Shown here: positions 36,424-47,201 of the stretch, piece by piece
Layout: every line of letters begins with the position of its first letter
How positions within the stretch are numbered: position 1 is the first letter of the stretch
From: Bacilli bacterium
GTDB taxonomy: Bacteria; Bacillota_I; Bacilli_A; RF39; UBA660
Direction of reading: 5' to 3'
Length of the DNA stretch: 64,000 nt
NCBI GenBank assembly: GCA_017941235.1
Contig: JAGAWU010000024.1
Coordinates: 1-64,000 of the forward strand
Notes under the pieces: model-generated
What the model saw: only the letters and a program-made list of their open reading frames with translations
What the model was told of the DNA's origin: nothing
Databases searched by the model: none
Made by a program: the position numbers and the translations under genes

Positions 36424-37245
36424 ATGAATGAAATAAAAGAATATACAGAAAAAGTTTTTGAAGATATAAAACATATAGATGAATTTGGAAATGAATATTG
36501 GTTAGCAAGAGAATTAGGGAAAATATTAGAATATGGTGAATACAGAAAGTTTTTACCATCAATTAAAAAAGCAATGATCTCATGTGAAAAGAGTGAGCAA
36601 AATGTTGAGAACCATTTCGCCCAAATGGACGTAATGGTGGATATAGGTTCAAACGCGAAAAGAAAGCTAAAAGATTTTAGATTAACTAGATATGCATGTT
36701 ATTTAATAGTTCAAAACTCTGATTCCTCAAAATCAGTAGTGGCTCTTGGACAAACTTACTTTGCCATCCAAACAAGGAAACAAGAACTAAGTAAAAAAGA
36801 ATATAGTGAACTAACTGAGAATGAGAAAAGACTATATCGAAGAAATCAAGCAAGAAAAGGAAACTATAATTTAAATAAAACAGCAGTTAATAGTGGAGTA
36901 AAAGATTTAGCCAGATTTCATAATGCAGGATATAAAGGACTTTATAATGGTGAAACTGCAGATGATATTTTTAAAAGAAAAAATTTAAGGTATAGAGAAG
37001 ATATATTAGATAATATGGGTAGTGAAGAACTCGCTGATAATATATTTAGAATTGCTCAAACAGATGCTAAATTAAAAAGAGATAATGTAGATAATGAATA
37101 TACTGCAAATTCTATTCATTATGAAGTAGGTAAAAAGGTAAGAAATACAATTAAAGAATTAGGAGGTACCATGCCAGAAAATTTACCAACACCTGAAAAA
37201 AGTTTAAAAGAATTGGAAAAAGAGAGGAAAAAGTTAAAAGAATAG
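36424..37245 (+). CDS. DinD-like protein (DNA-damage-inducible protein D family)
   Basis: 273 residues. 'VFEDIKHIDEFGNEYWLARELGKIL' (in parts), 'LTRYACYLIVQNSDSSK', 'VVALGQTYFAIQTRKQEL' and 'GYKGLYNGETADDIF' are the recognisable DinD blocks; the N-terminus is a BRO-N-like fold. E. coli DinD inhibits RecA-mediated strand exchange; DinD homologues are common on mobile and defence islands. It begins 15 bp after the comEC stop with aaaggag and no separate promoter, so it may be transcribed from the competence operon. It lies between comEC and a degraded comEC copy, consistent with insertion. No LexA-type operator was seen just upstream. Confidence 0.85.
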   Translation: MNEIKEYTEKVFEDIKHIDEFGNEYWLARELGKILEYGEYRKFLPSIKKAMISCEKSEQNVENHFAQMDVMVDIGSNAKRKLKDFRLTRYACYLIVQNSDSSKSVVALGQTYFAIQTRKQELSKKEYSELTENEKRLYRRNQARKGNYNLNKTAVNSGVKDLARFHNAGYKGLYNGETADDIFKRKNLRYREDILDNMGSEELADNIFRIAQTDAKLKRDNVDNEYTANSIHYEVGKKVRNTIKELGGTMPENLPTPEKSLKELEKERKKLKE

Positions 37246-37283
37246 ATAAATAGGTGTTATAATAATTATGGTAGGTGATTGTG

Positions 37284-37949
37284 TTGGGATATATTGCATC
37301 TAATTATAAAAAAAGTAACTATAAAATTGTTCTGTCTGAGCAAGTATATACTAGATTGCTTGGATTAATTAATTTATGTGGTTTAAATATAAATGGAGAA
37401 TATGATGAATTTGGTTCGTTATTTTATGGAAAATTTGAATCAAATGGTGTTATTTTTTTAGAAAGTCCGAGCGAAGTACAAGACTATCAAATTCAATCTA
37501 AATCATTTTCAATGACTGATTCCATGTGGAAAGAATTAGAAAGTAAAATTGATGATGATAATTGCAGAATTTTTGCTCATTTTCATACACATCCATATTT
37601 TCAAGATGATAGAAATAGATTGTATTCTACGGAAGATATATCATTTTATCAAAATCTTGCTATTGGATTAAATAGCAATCGAAAGAATGAAGACCAAATA
37701 ATAGTATTGGGATGTATGGCTTCGGTAAGTGGTAGAAATATTTCGTCTTTGGATGATATTTCATTTGTTTATTATGATATGAGGCAACATGAGATGATTT
37801 ACGTTCCATCTATTTTTGTAAAAATAGGTAATCAAGAGTATGAATTGGAACATGTTCCAGATGAGTATTCATATAACGGAGTATCTTTTCCGATAGACAG
37901 AACATTATTAGAAATTAATACTGATGAATCACAAAAAAGACATCGATAA
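37284..37949 (+). CDS. JAMM/MPN-domain metalloprotease-like protein
   Basis: About 221 residues; start uncertain (TTG 37284 lies 6 bp after taggtg; GTG 37281 and GTG 37275 are alternatives). Zinc-type motif: Glu42 in 'DEFGSLFYGK' (the E-x-G-x-L-x-G of MPN domains), H99/H101/H103 in 'FAHFHTHP', then Ser115 and Asp118 in 'YSTEDISF'. The H-to-D spacing is a few residues longer than in RadC-type JAB domains. Family members are isopeptidases or proteases acting on ubiquitin-like tags or, in bacteria, on conjugates in defence and sulfur-transfer systems. No E1, E2 or ubiquitin-like gene is adjacent. It follows dinD at 38 bp and ends in a terminator. Confidence 0.65.
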   Translation: MGYIASNYKKSNYKIVLSEQVYTRLLGLINLCGLNINGEYDEFGSLFYGKFESNGVIFLESPSEVQDYQIQSKSFSMTDSMWKELESKIDDDNCRIFAHFHTHPYFQDDRNRLYSTEDISFYQNLAIGLNSNRKNEDQIIVLGCMASVSGRNISSLDDISFVYYDMRQHEMIYVPSIFVKIGNQEYELEHVPDEYSYNGVSFPIDRTLLEINTDESQKRHR

Positions 37950-37966
37950 AAAATTGATGTCTTTTC
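37937..37966 (+). terminator. Terminator of the dinD-JAMM cassette
   Basis: AGACATCGAT / ATTGATGTCT with one G-U, A5 loop and TTTTCTTT tail. Confidence 0.82.
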
Positions 37967-38010
37967 TTTGAATAAATTCTTTCATTCGACTTACTTTTTG
38001 ACAATCACCA

Positions 38011-38220
38011 CATGGGGATTACGACCACATGGGAGAAGCTATTAATTTAGTTGATAATTTTAAAGTAGAAAAAGTAATCTTTAATTGTGGTGAGTTTAAT
38101 GATTTAGAAAAAAAATTAATTAAAGTATTAGATAATCTAAAAAATTCTAAAATATATAGAACAGACCATGATGGGAGTATTATGTTTAAAATTAAAAATA
38201 ATAAATTGAAAATAGAATAA
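38011..38220 (+). pseudogene. Degraded duplicate of the comEC 3' end
   Basis: 38011-38135 matches comEC 35839-35963 with 3 mismatches in 125 bp, starting exactly at the 'HGDYDHMG' codons. From 38127 it switches to sequence related to the comEC extreme 3' end (36301-36390), deleting about 340 bp at a shared TATTAGA. The fusion is in frame (63 codons from 38029, ending in KIE) but lacks the domain core and a good ribosome binding site, so it is almost certainly non-functional. Its terminal segment differs from the intact gene much more than the first block, suggesting an origin from another comEC allele. Confidence 0.85.
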
Positions 38221-38262
38221 ATAAAAAAGTGTGATATAATAATTATAAGGTGTGATAATAAT

Positions 38263-39141
38263 ATGGTAGATGTAAAATTGTTAAAACTACAGCATTTTTT
38301 CGAAGTCGATTTTAAAATAAAAAAAGAAATGCTTGATATAGCTCCACCAAGTGATAATTTATATGCTGATGTCGAAAAATATTCGAATAGTGTTAATGAT
38401 TCCTTAATATATATATTTAGTGAATTAAAATGTGTAACTGCAGATATTTTTGGATTTGAATCACAAATCATGAGCAAAATAACTGAGATGGAAAATATTA
38501 TTAAAAATAATTTTTATTCATGTGGTTATGATATTGATAAATTACGTTTGTTCTATAAAAATTTTGTTAGTAATATGGAATTAGATTTTATTAATGCTGT
38601 AAAGGAAGAATGCGTTGGATATACCTTTGGCGGTGTTTCTTCTGCAAAAAATGCAAAGACAATTAATGAAATATTACATTTTATGCATTCATTTATTTTA
38701 AATAATGAACAAATTTTGCAATCTATTCCGTTGATTGATAAAAAGGAAAATGATTATAAATATTCAATATCGTTAAGAGGGGTTAAAGTACCTGTATTTG
38801 AACAATTATTAGCACTATTTCCCAATGATTTAGATGTTGGATGGACTGATATGATTGCTATTAATGAAAGAAAGTTATTGATGATGGTTAGAGATAGAGG
38901 GCATGCCCTAACGATAGAAATAACTTTAAATTTACAAACAGCTAGGATCGAATACTTTATTCCAAAAATATGTAATGTTGATATGGTAAACAATTTACCA
39001 GGAATTAATAAAGTTAATCAAGATAGTGTTGGAGCTACAGGTATTATTGAAATACCTATAAGTGATTTGCCAAATACTTTATTTAGCTTTATCTCTAAAG
39101 TTCCTATGGATAGTGATATGATTATAAGTAATATACGTTAG
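38263..39141 (+). CDS. Hypothetical protein of the comEC-adjacent island
   Basis: 292 residues, soluble, no signal peptide or TM helix. The N-terminal half is helical; the second half is beta-rich ('YKYSISLRGVKVPVFEQLL', 'RDRGHALTIEITLNLQTARI') with two recurring phrase types '...IPKICNVDMVNNLPGINKV' and 'IIEIPISDLPNTLFSFI'. No family recognised. It has its own promoter (TGATATAAT at about 38232-38240) and aaggtg site, and a terminator. It lies between two comEC-derived fragments, so it is probably a second inserted cassette. Its use of codons such as tcg, ccg and gtc is somewhat unlike the core genes. Confidence 0.65.
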   Translation: MVDVKLLKLQHFFEVDFKIKKEMLDIAPPSDNLYADVEKYSNSVNDSLIYIFSELKCVTADIFGFESQIMSKITEMENIIKNNFYSCGYDIDKLRLFYKNFVSNMELDFINAVKEECVGYTFGGVSSAKNAKTINEILHFMHSFILNNEQILQSIPLIDKKENDYKYSISLRGVKVPVFEQLLALFPNDLDVGWTDMIAINERKLLMMVRDRGHALTIEITLNLQTARIEYFIPKICNVDMVNNLPGINKVNQDSVGATGIIEIPISDLPNTLFSFISKVPMDSDMIISNIR

Positions 39142-39169
39142 AATTATCTGTTTGATAGTTCTTTTTTTT
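39140..39169 (+). terminator. Terminator of the 292-residue gene
   Basis: AGAATTATC / GATAGTTCT (one G-U), 5-nt loop, T8. Confidence 0.82.
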
Positions 39170-39203
39170 ATTTCTAAATTCGTATGCATAGCTTATATCA
39201 CTA

Positions 39204-39317
39204 CATTGTGATTATGATCATATGGTAGATATTATAATTTGTAAACAAGATAATGAGTATGTAATTAAATATTGTTCTGATGATAGGATTATTGCTAGAG
39301 AGTACGAATTAGTATGA
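39204..39317 (+). pseudogene. Possible second comEC-like remnant
   Basis: An open stretch of 37 codons beginning H-C-D-Y-D-H-M resembles the comEC metal-binding segment (H-G-D-Y-D-H-M); about 27 of 38 bases agree with 35839-35876. Beyond that the peptide (KQDNEYVIKYCSDDRIIARE) does not match comEC. No ribosome binding site. Short and AT-rich, so chance cannot be excluded. Confidence 0.35.
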
Positions 39318-39343
39318 TATAATATTTAAAGGAGATGGTATTA

Positions 39344-39991
39344 ATGGTGATAGAAAAGAGTAATTTTATAATTTATTATGATGAAGAACTTTCTTATATT
39401 CCAGAAGTTGTTGAATATTTGGAATTAAGAATGGATGAAATTATGAGTTTTTTTAAATTGGATTCATTAAGCTCAAAGAAAAAAATAATTGTATATAATG
39501 ATTTGGAATTATATAAAAGACATATTGAAAAGTTCTATCAATATCAAGATTATATGAGAGCTGATACTAATGATGGTAATATTAATTTATTATCTGTGGA
39601 AGCAGCTCATAATACAAAAGAACATTCACAAATGACAGTAGATGAATTAAAGAGTACTATTCTTCATGAGTTTGTTCATATATGTCAGCAAGAAGCTCAA
39701 AAAGAAACGATAGATAATGAAATTATATGGTTTTGGGAAGCACTTGCAACTAACTTGGGAAATCCTGAGAAATTTTCAAAGATTCTAATAACTGCTACTA
39801 ATGATGAGATTAATAATTTTATTTTTCTACCATATAATTATCCTATAGCTTTTACAATTGGTAATTATATACTTGAGAATTATACTAATGAAGAAATCTT
39901 AGAATATGTAAAATATCCTACAAAGTTATTAAACGATTCTGAGCTTATTTTAAATGATGCACGAAGATGGAGTAATAGTAAAAGATTATAG
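39344..39991 (+). CDS. HExxH metallopeptidase-like protein
   Basis: 215 residues; start ATG 39344 is 8 bp after aaaggaga (an ATG at 39335 overlaps that site). Zinc motif 'TILHEFVHICQQ' (His108) with a downstream Glu in 'WFWEALATNLGNP' matches the gluzincin / peptidase-MA-like pattern. No signal peptide, so probably cytoplasmic. Substrate unknown. The promoter box TATAAT (39318-39323) sits at the end of the comEC-like remnant. May belong to the island or be the first resident gene after it. Confidence 0.65.
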   Translation: MVIEKSNFIIYYDEELSYIPEVVEYLELRMDEIMSFFKLDSLSSKKKIIVYNDLELYKRHIEKFYQYQDYMRADTNDGNINLLSVEAAHNTKEHSQMTVDELKSTILHEFVHICQQEAQKETIDNEIIWFWEALATNLGNPEKFSKILITATNDEINNFIFLPYNYPIAFTIGNYILENYTNEEILEYVKYPTKLLNDSELILNDARRWSNSKRL

Positions 39992-40019
39992 TGTTTTGTT
40001 TGAATAAGATGGGTTTTGA

Positions 40020-40048
40020 TTGACAAACTGTGTAAAGTGTGGTATAAT
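40020..40048 (+). promoter_or_regulatory. Consensus promoter of the fusion gene
   Basis: TTGACA (40020-40025), 17-bp spacer, TATAAT (40043-40048): a perfect sigma-A match. Confidence 0.9.
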
Positions 40049-40073
40049 GTATACAATTTTAAGGGGGATAAAA

Positions 40074-43000
40074 ATGAAAATTGGTATTGATATTGATGGT
40101 GTTTTAAATTATATAGAACAGTTTCAATTAGAACATGGTATTCCATGGTTTAAAGAAAGAGGATATGAAGTAGTAAATCCTAATGGTTATGATATTAAGG
40201 ATATTTTTGGATGCTCTGATGAAGTAAGAAGAGAATTCTGGAAATCTTATGCTTCAGGTGGAAAAACAATATTAGATGCTTTATTATTTGATTTAGCAAA
40301 AAATGCTAAGATGAGACCTGGTGTAAAAGAATTACTTGATAAATTAGATCAAGATGGAGATAAAGTTTATATTATAACAGAGAGATATGGTACAAATAAA
40401 AAAGGTGCTATTGGATCTTTTAATAAAAAACTAGTTTATGACTGGTTAAAAAATAATGGTGTTAATATACCTAAAGAAGATATTATATTTGTACCTGAAG
40501 GTAAAACAAAAAAAGATATTTATAAAGAAAAGAATATAGATGTAATATTAGAAGATAAAGTTGATAATATTAAAGCTATTGAAGAAATAGATGATTTATA
40601 TGCTATTGTTTTTAATGCTGGATTTAATAAAGATTATAATAATGATAAAGCATATAGGGTTGATTTACCTATTGAAGCTTATAGTAAAATAAAAGAAATA
40701 GAAAAAATAAAAGTACAAAAAGAAAAAGATAAAAAAATAGTTAGACCAAATCAATTTAGTTCAACTACTGGTATTCCTTCAGTTGATAAAGTATGGAGAC
40801 AATATTATACTGAACAAGAAGAGAATATTGAAGTACCTAAGATGAAGATGATTGATTATTTAAAGGAACGTGCAAAAGCGTTTCCAGATGCAATTATGAT
40901 AGAAGATGATTTTGGTCATAAATATACATATAAAGAATTTTTATATGAACTTGTGCCTCAATATGCTAAAGCATTTAAAAACTATGGGGTTAAACCTAAT
41001 GAACCTGTAGTAATTGCTCTTCCTAATGTTATTGCTACTCAAGCTGCTAAATTTGCATTAAATGAAATAGGTGCTATTCCTGTTATGGCTAATCCATTAT
41101 CTAATGAAGATGAATTTGGTAGATACTTATCATTAGAAGTTGATGGTAAAAAACCTAGAGTTATGTTAATGTTTAATAGAAGTTTTGATACTGTTAAAAA
41201 GGCAATTAAAAATAATAATGTTTCATTAGAACATATTGTTAATATTGGTGTTAATTCAGATTTTGATTTTCCATATAATTTAGGATATAAGCTTACTCAA
41301 AGTAAATTTGATCCTAAAGATAAGGATTTAAAAGAAGTTCAAATTATTTCTAGTTTAAAAGAATTTTTAGATGGTGCTAAGAATGTAGAATCTTATGATA
41401 AGTCTTCATATCATGAAAATGATACTGCTGTTATTTATTTTACTGGTGGTACGACAGGAAAAGAAAAAGCTGTTGAATGTACTAATGAGAATGCAATTGC
41501 TATTGCAAAACAGTTTACAATTTTAATTAAGAATGGTCAGATAAATGATGTTACTGTAAATGCGATGCCTTGGTTCCATGTTTTTGGAGATAACCAAATA
41601 TTCTACTTTGCTGCTTGTAATGGTATGACTAACTATACAATGCCAAAATTCAACAGAAAAGATGTCGATAAGATGTTTAAAAAAGATATAGTTAATTATA
41701 ATGGTGTTCCAGCTTTCTTAGTTGCTACCCATGCTAATCTTACAGATAAATCTAGATATGAATCTGTCAAATATATGATTTCTGGTGGTGCTGCATTACC
41801 ATATGCTTCTCAAGTTGCTATTAATAAAGCATTAAAGAAGAGTGGTTCAAAAGCTGTTGTTGAAGTTGGATATGGTATTACTGAAGGTGCTGGTGGAGTT
41901 TGTTATACTCTAGTTGGTGCAGATGAAGCTAATTGTATTGGTATTCCAACACCAGGAACTAATATGAAAATTGTAAAACCTGGTACTAATGAAGAATTAA
42001 CTTATGGTCAAGATGGTGAAATTTGCTTTAGTGGTCCATCAGTTATGAAGGCATATTTAAATAATCCAGAAGAAACTGCAAAAAGTTTAAGAGTTCATGA
42101 AGATGGTAATGTTTGGTTCCATTCTGGTGATATGGGAAAAGTTAAAGAAAATGGGTTGTTCTATTTTAGTGATCGTATTAAAAGAATGATAATTGTAAGT
42201 GGAGAAAATGTATATCCAAATAGAATAGAGAAAGAGATAATTGATAACTTTGGTGATATTGTTGATCAATGTTATATAATTCCTAAAAGTGATGCAGCAA
42301 AAGGTGAAGTCCCAGTTGCAAAAGTTTTACTAAAAAATGGTGTTACTCCAAGTTTAGAAGTTAAAAATGCAATATTAAATACTATTAAAGAAAAATTTAA
42401 GAATAAAAAATACTGGCCTACAGAATTAGATTTTATTAAATCAGTTCCTCAAACTAAAATGAGTAAAGCTGATTATAAAAAATTAAATGATCCTGAATTA
42501 GTCATTGATATAGAAGAAAAAATTGATACTAATACGTCAAAACATACTAAATTAAAAGATAATTATGCAGGTAATAGATTTTATAAAGCATTTTCTGATA
42601 TATATTCACCAATTTATAAATCTAAATTATTAGGTAGGGATGTTACATATATTGGTGAAGAGAACTTACCTAAACAAGGTTCAGGTATTATTACAATGAA
42701 TCATTTAAATGCACAAGATCAAAATGCTGTTTTAGCAAGTGTTGATAGGATTGTATCTTTACCTGCTAAAAAAGAGTATTTTGATAGTAAACTTTCAAAT
42801 TATTTTATGAGTAAAATGGAAATGATTCCTGTTGATAGATATGGTGATATTGAATATGCTAAGGAATGGATTAAAGGGTTAATAACAACTATTCCATTAC
42901 AAGACTTTGAAACTCAAAATGAAATAGTTAAAAATATAAATTCTTATGTAGATTCAGTTGATTCTAAGGAAATAAAAAATCCAACTAATTTGGTTAATAA

Positions 43001-43589
43001 TATTATAAATTATATTAATTCTAAATCTTATGGTTATGTATCTGATGAAGCTGTTAGAAGAATTTCTAATATGCCAACATCTGGTATTGAAAATGGTTAT
43101 GGTAGAGCACTTAAAATTAATGAAGAAGTTGCTAAAAGACTTAATGCAGGTAGATTAGTTGCTGTATTCCCTGAGGGAACTAGAAATAAAGATTTTTCTG
43201 AGACAGGAACTTTATTACCTTTCCATAGTGGTGCTGTATACTGGGCTAGAGATTCTTATTCTCCTATAATACCTACTGCAGTAACTGGAGAACATAAACG
43301 TGGTGGAAGTATTTTAGTAAGATCTGGAGAGCCAATGAAGATAGATAGTGATTTATCTGATTCAGATGTAAAAGATGCTACTAGAGAGTTAGAAAATAGA
43401 GTTTATGAACTTGTTTTATTAAACTTAGTTGATCAAGATAATGTAGAAAATAATAAAGCTTTAAAGAATGCTATTGAATATCTAAAAAACAAAAATGATT
43501 CTAAGAGTAAAGCATTACTTGAAATTATTTTTAAAGAATTAAGCATTAATGATATAGAAAGAAATAAAGAGTTTTTAAAGAGAATATAA
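40074..43589 (+). CDS. HAD-like / acyl-activating enzyme / acyltransferase triple fusion
   Basis: 1171 residues from ATG 40074 (aaggggg upstream). Residues 1-215: HAD-superfamily domain of the 5'-nucleotidase type ('MKIGIDIDGVLNYIE', 'VYIITERYG', 'VILEDKVDNI'). Residues about 262-810: AMP-binding adenylate-forming domain with P-loop 'AVIYFTGGTTGKEKAVE' (about 450), 'EVGYGITEGAGG', 'WFHSGDMGK' and 'RMIIVSGENVYPNRIE'. Residues about 850-1150: PlsC-type 1-acyl-glycerophosphate acyltransferase with H-x4-D in 'ITMNHLNAQDQ' (about 873) and 'VAVFPEGTRNKD' (about 1030). The latter two activities suggest fatty-acid activation and transfer to a lysophospholipid, as in Aas, but in reversed order and with an added HAD domain. 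The spacing between the acyltransferase motifs is about 80 residues longer than usual. Confidence 0.85.
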   Translation: MKIGIDIDGVLNYIEQFQLEHGIPWFKERGYEVVNPNGYDIKDIFGCSDEVRREFWKSYASGGKTILDALLFDLAKNAKMRPGVKELLDKLDQDGDKVYIITERYGTNKKGAIGSFNKKLVYDWLKNNGVNIPKEDIIFVPEGKTKKDIYKEKNIDVILEDKVDNIKAIEEIDDLYAIVFNAGFNKDYNNDKAYRVDLPIEAYSKIKEIEKIKVQKEKDKKIVRPNQFSSTTGIPSVDKVWRQYYTEQEENIEVPKMKMIDYLKERAKAFPDAIMIEDDFGHKYTYKEFLYELVPQYAKAFKNYGVKPNEPVVIALPNVIATQAAKFALNEIGAIPVMANPLSNEDEFGRYLSLEVDGKKPRVMLMFNRSFDTVKKAIKNNNVSLEHIVNIGVNSDFDFPYNLGYKLTQSKFDPKDKDLKEVQIISSLKEFLDGAKNVESYDKSSYHENDTAVIYFTGGTTGKEKAVECTNENAIAIAKQFTILIKNGQINDVTVNAMPWFHVFGDNQIFYFAACNGMTNYTMPKFNRKDVDKMFKKDIVNYNGVPAFLVATHANLTDKSRYESVKYMISGGAALPYASQVAINKALKKSGSKAVVEVGYGITEGAGGVCYTLVGADEANCIGIPTPGTNMKIVKPGTNEELTYGQDGEICFSGPSVMKAYLNNPEETAKSLRVHEDGNVWFHSGDMGKVKENGLFYFSDRIKRMIIVSGENVYPNRIEKEIIDNFGDIVDQCYIIPKSDAAKGEVPVAKVLLKNGVTPSLEVKNAILNTIKEKFKNKKYWPTELDFIKSVPQTKMSKADYKKLNDPELVIDIEEKIDTNTSKHTKLKDNYAGNRFYKAFSDIYSPIYKSKLLGRDVTYIGEENLPKQGSGIITMNHLNAQDQNAVLASVDRIVSLPAKKEYFDSKLSNYFMSKMEMIPVDRYGDIEYAKEWIKGLITTIPLQDFETQNEIVKNINSYVDSVDSKEIKNPTNLVNNIINYINSKSYGYVSDEAVRRISNMPTSGIENGYGRALKINEEVAKRLNAGRLVAVFPEGTRNKDFSETGTLLPFHSGAVYWARDSYSPIIPTAVTGEHKRGGSILVRSGEPMKIDSDLSDSDVKDATRELENRVYELVLLNLVDQDNVENNKALKNAIEYLKNKNDSKSKALLEIIFKELSINDIERNKEFLKRI

Positions 43590-43610
43590 AAAATTAATTT
43601 ACATATTTAT

Positions 43611-43639
43611 AAAAAAGTACTTTTGATGTACTTTTTTTT
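43611..43639 (+). terminator. Intrinsic terminator
   Basis: AAAAAAGTAC / GTACTTTTTT with 7-nt loop. Confidence 0.85.
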
Positions 43640-43689
43640 CTTTAAAAAATAGGTGAAATATGTTATCATTATGATGAGGATATGATGTT

Positions 43690-46749
<3,060 letters not shown>

Positions 46750-46751
<2 letters not shown>

Positions 46752-46780
46752 AATATCACTTAATATTGTGATATTTTTTT
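46750..46780 (+). terminator. Bidirectional terminator between tgt and the YqfQ-like gene
   Basis: AAAATATCAC / GTGATATTTT with 8-nt loop; T-rich on both strands, and it overlaps the end of both convergent genes. Confidence 0.8.
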
Positions 46781-47093
46781 ATAGATAAAAAATAGGGGAG
46801 TAAGATTTCTTTTCTTCATCTCTTTTATAGTTATTATTATAACTATTATTTATATATTGTTTATTATTGTTATGGTTATTCGTTTCCTTTAATCCATTTG
46901 CAATTTTAAATACAGTTTTTGCATTTGATATTATTGGTTTTATTTGATATACAATAGGTATGGCTTGATTTATTACTCCTAGTGTTTTTCCTGCATTACC
47001 TAAAAAAGTTCCCCAATTTATATTTTTTAGCATTCCTAGTATTCCAGGCTTTAGTAAGTTTTGATTAGTATATATAAATGGATTGTTATACAT
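46779..47093 (-). CDS. YqfQ-like small protein
   Basis: 104 residues. The central block 'NWGTFLGNAGKTLGVINQAIP...YQIKPIISNAKTVFKIANGLKE' resembles the conserved part of VrrA/YqfQ-like proteins of Bacilli; the tail is Asn-rich and disordered. The role of the family is unknown. The start is preceded on the minus strand by gaggaagtgag. It lies alone between tgt and pilC. Assignment is by pattern only. Confidence 0.55.
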   Translation of the reverse strand: MYNNPFIYTNQNLLKPGILGMLKNINWGTFLGNAGKTLGVINQAIPIVYQIKPIISNAKTVFKIANGLKETNNHNNNKQYINNSYNNNYKRDEEKKSYSPIFYL

Positions 47094-47201
47094 TTTCTCA
47101 CTTCCTCAATTTATTATATGAAAAAAAGTAAAAAAGTTTTATAATTATCTTTTTTTTTAATTAATTATTTGATAAAATTATATAAGATAGGAGTGTTTTG
47201 T

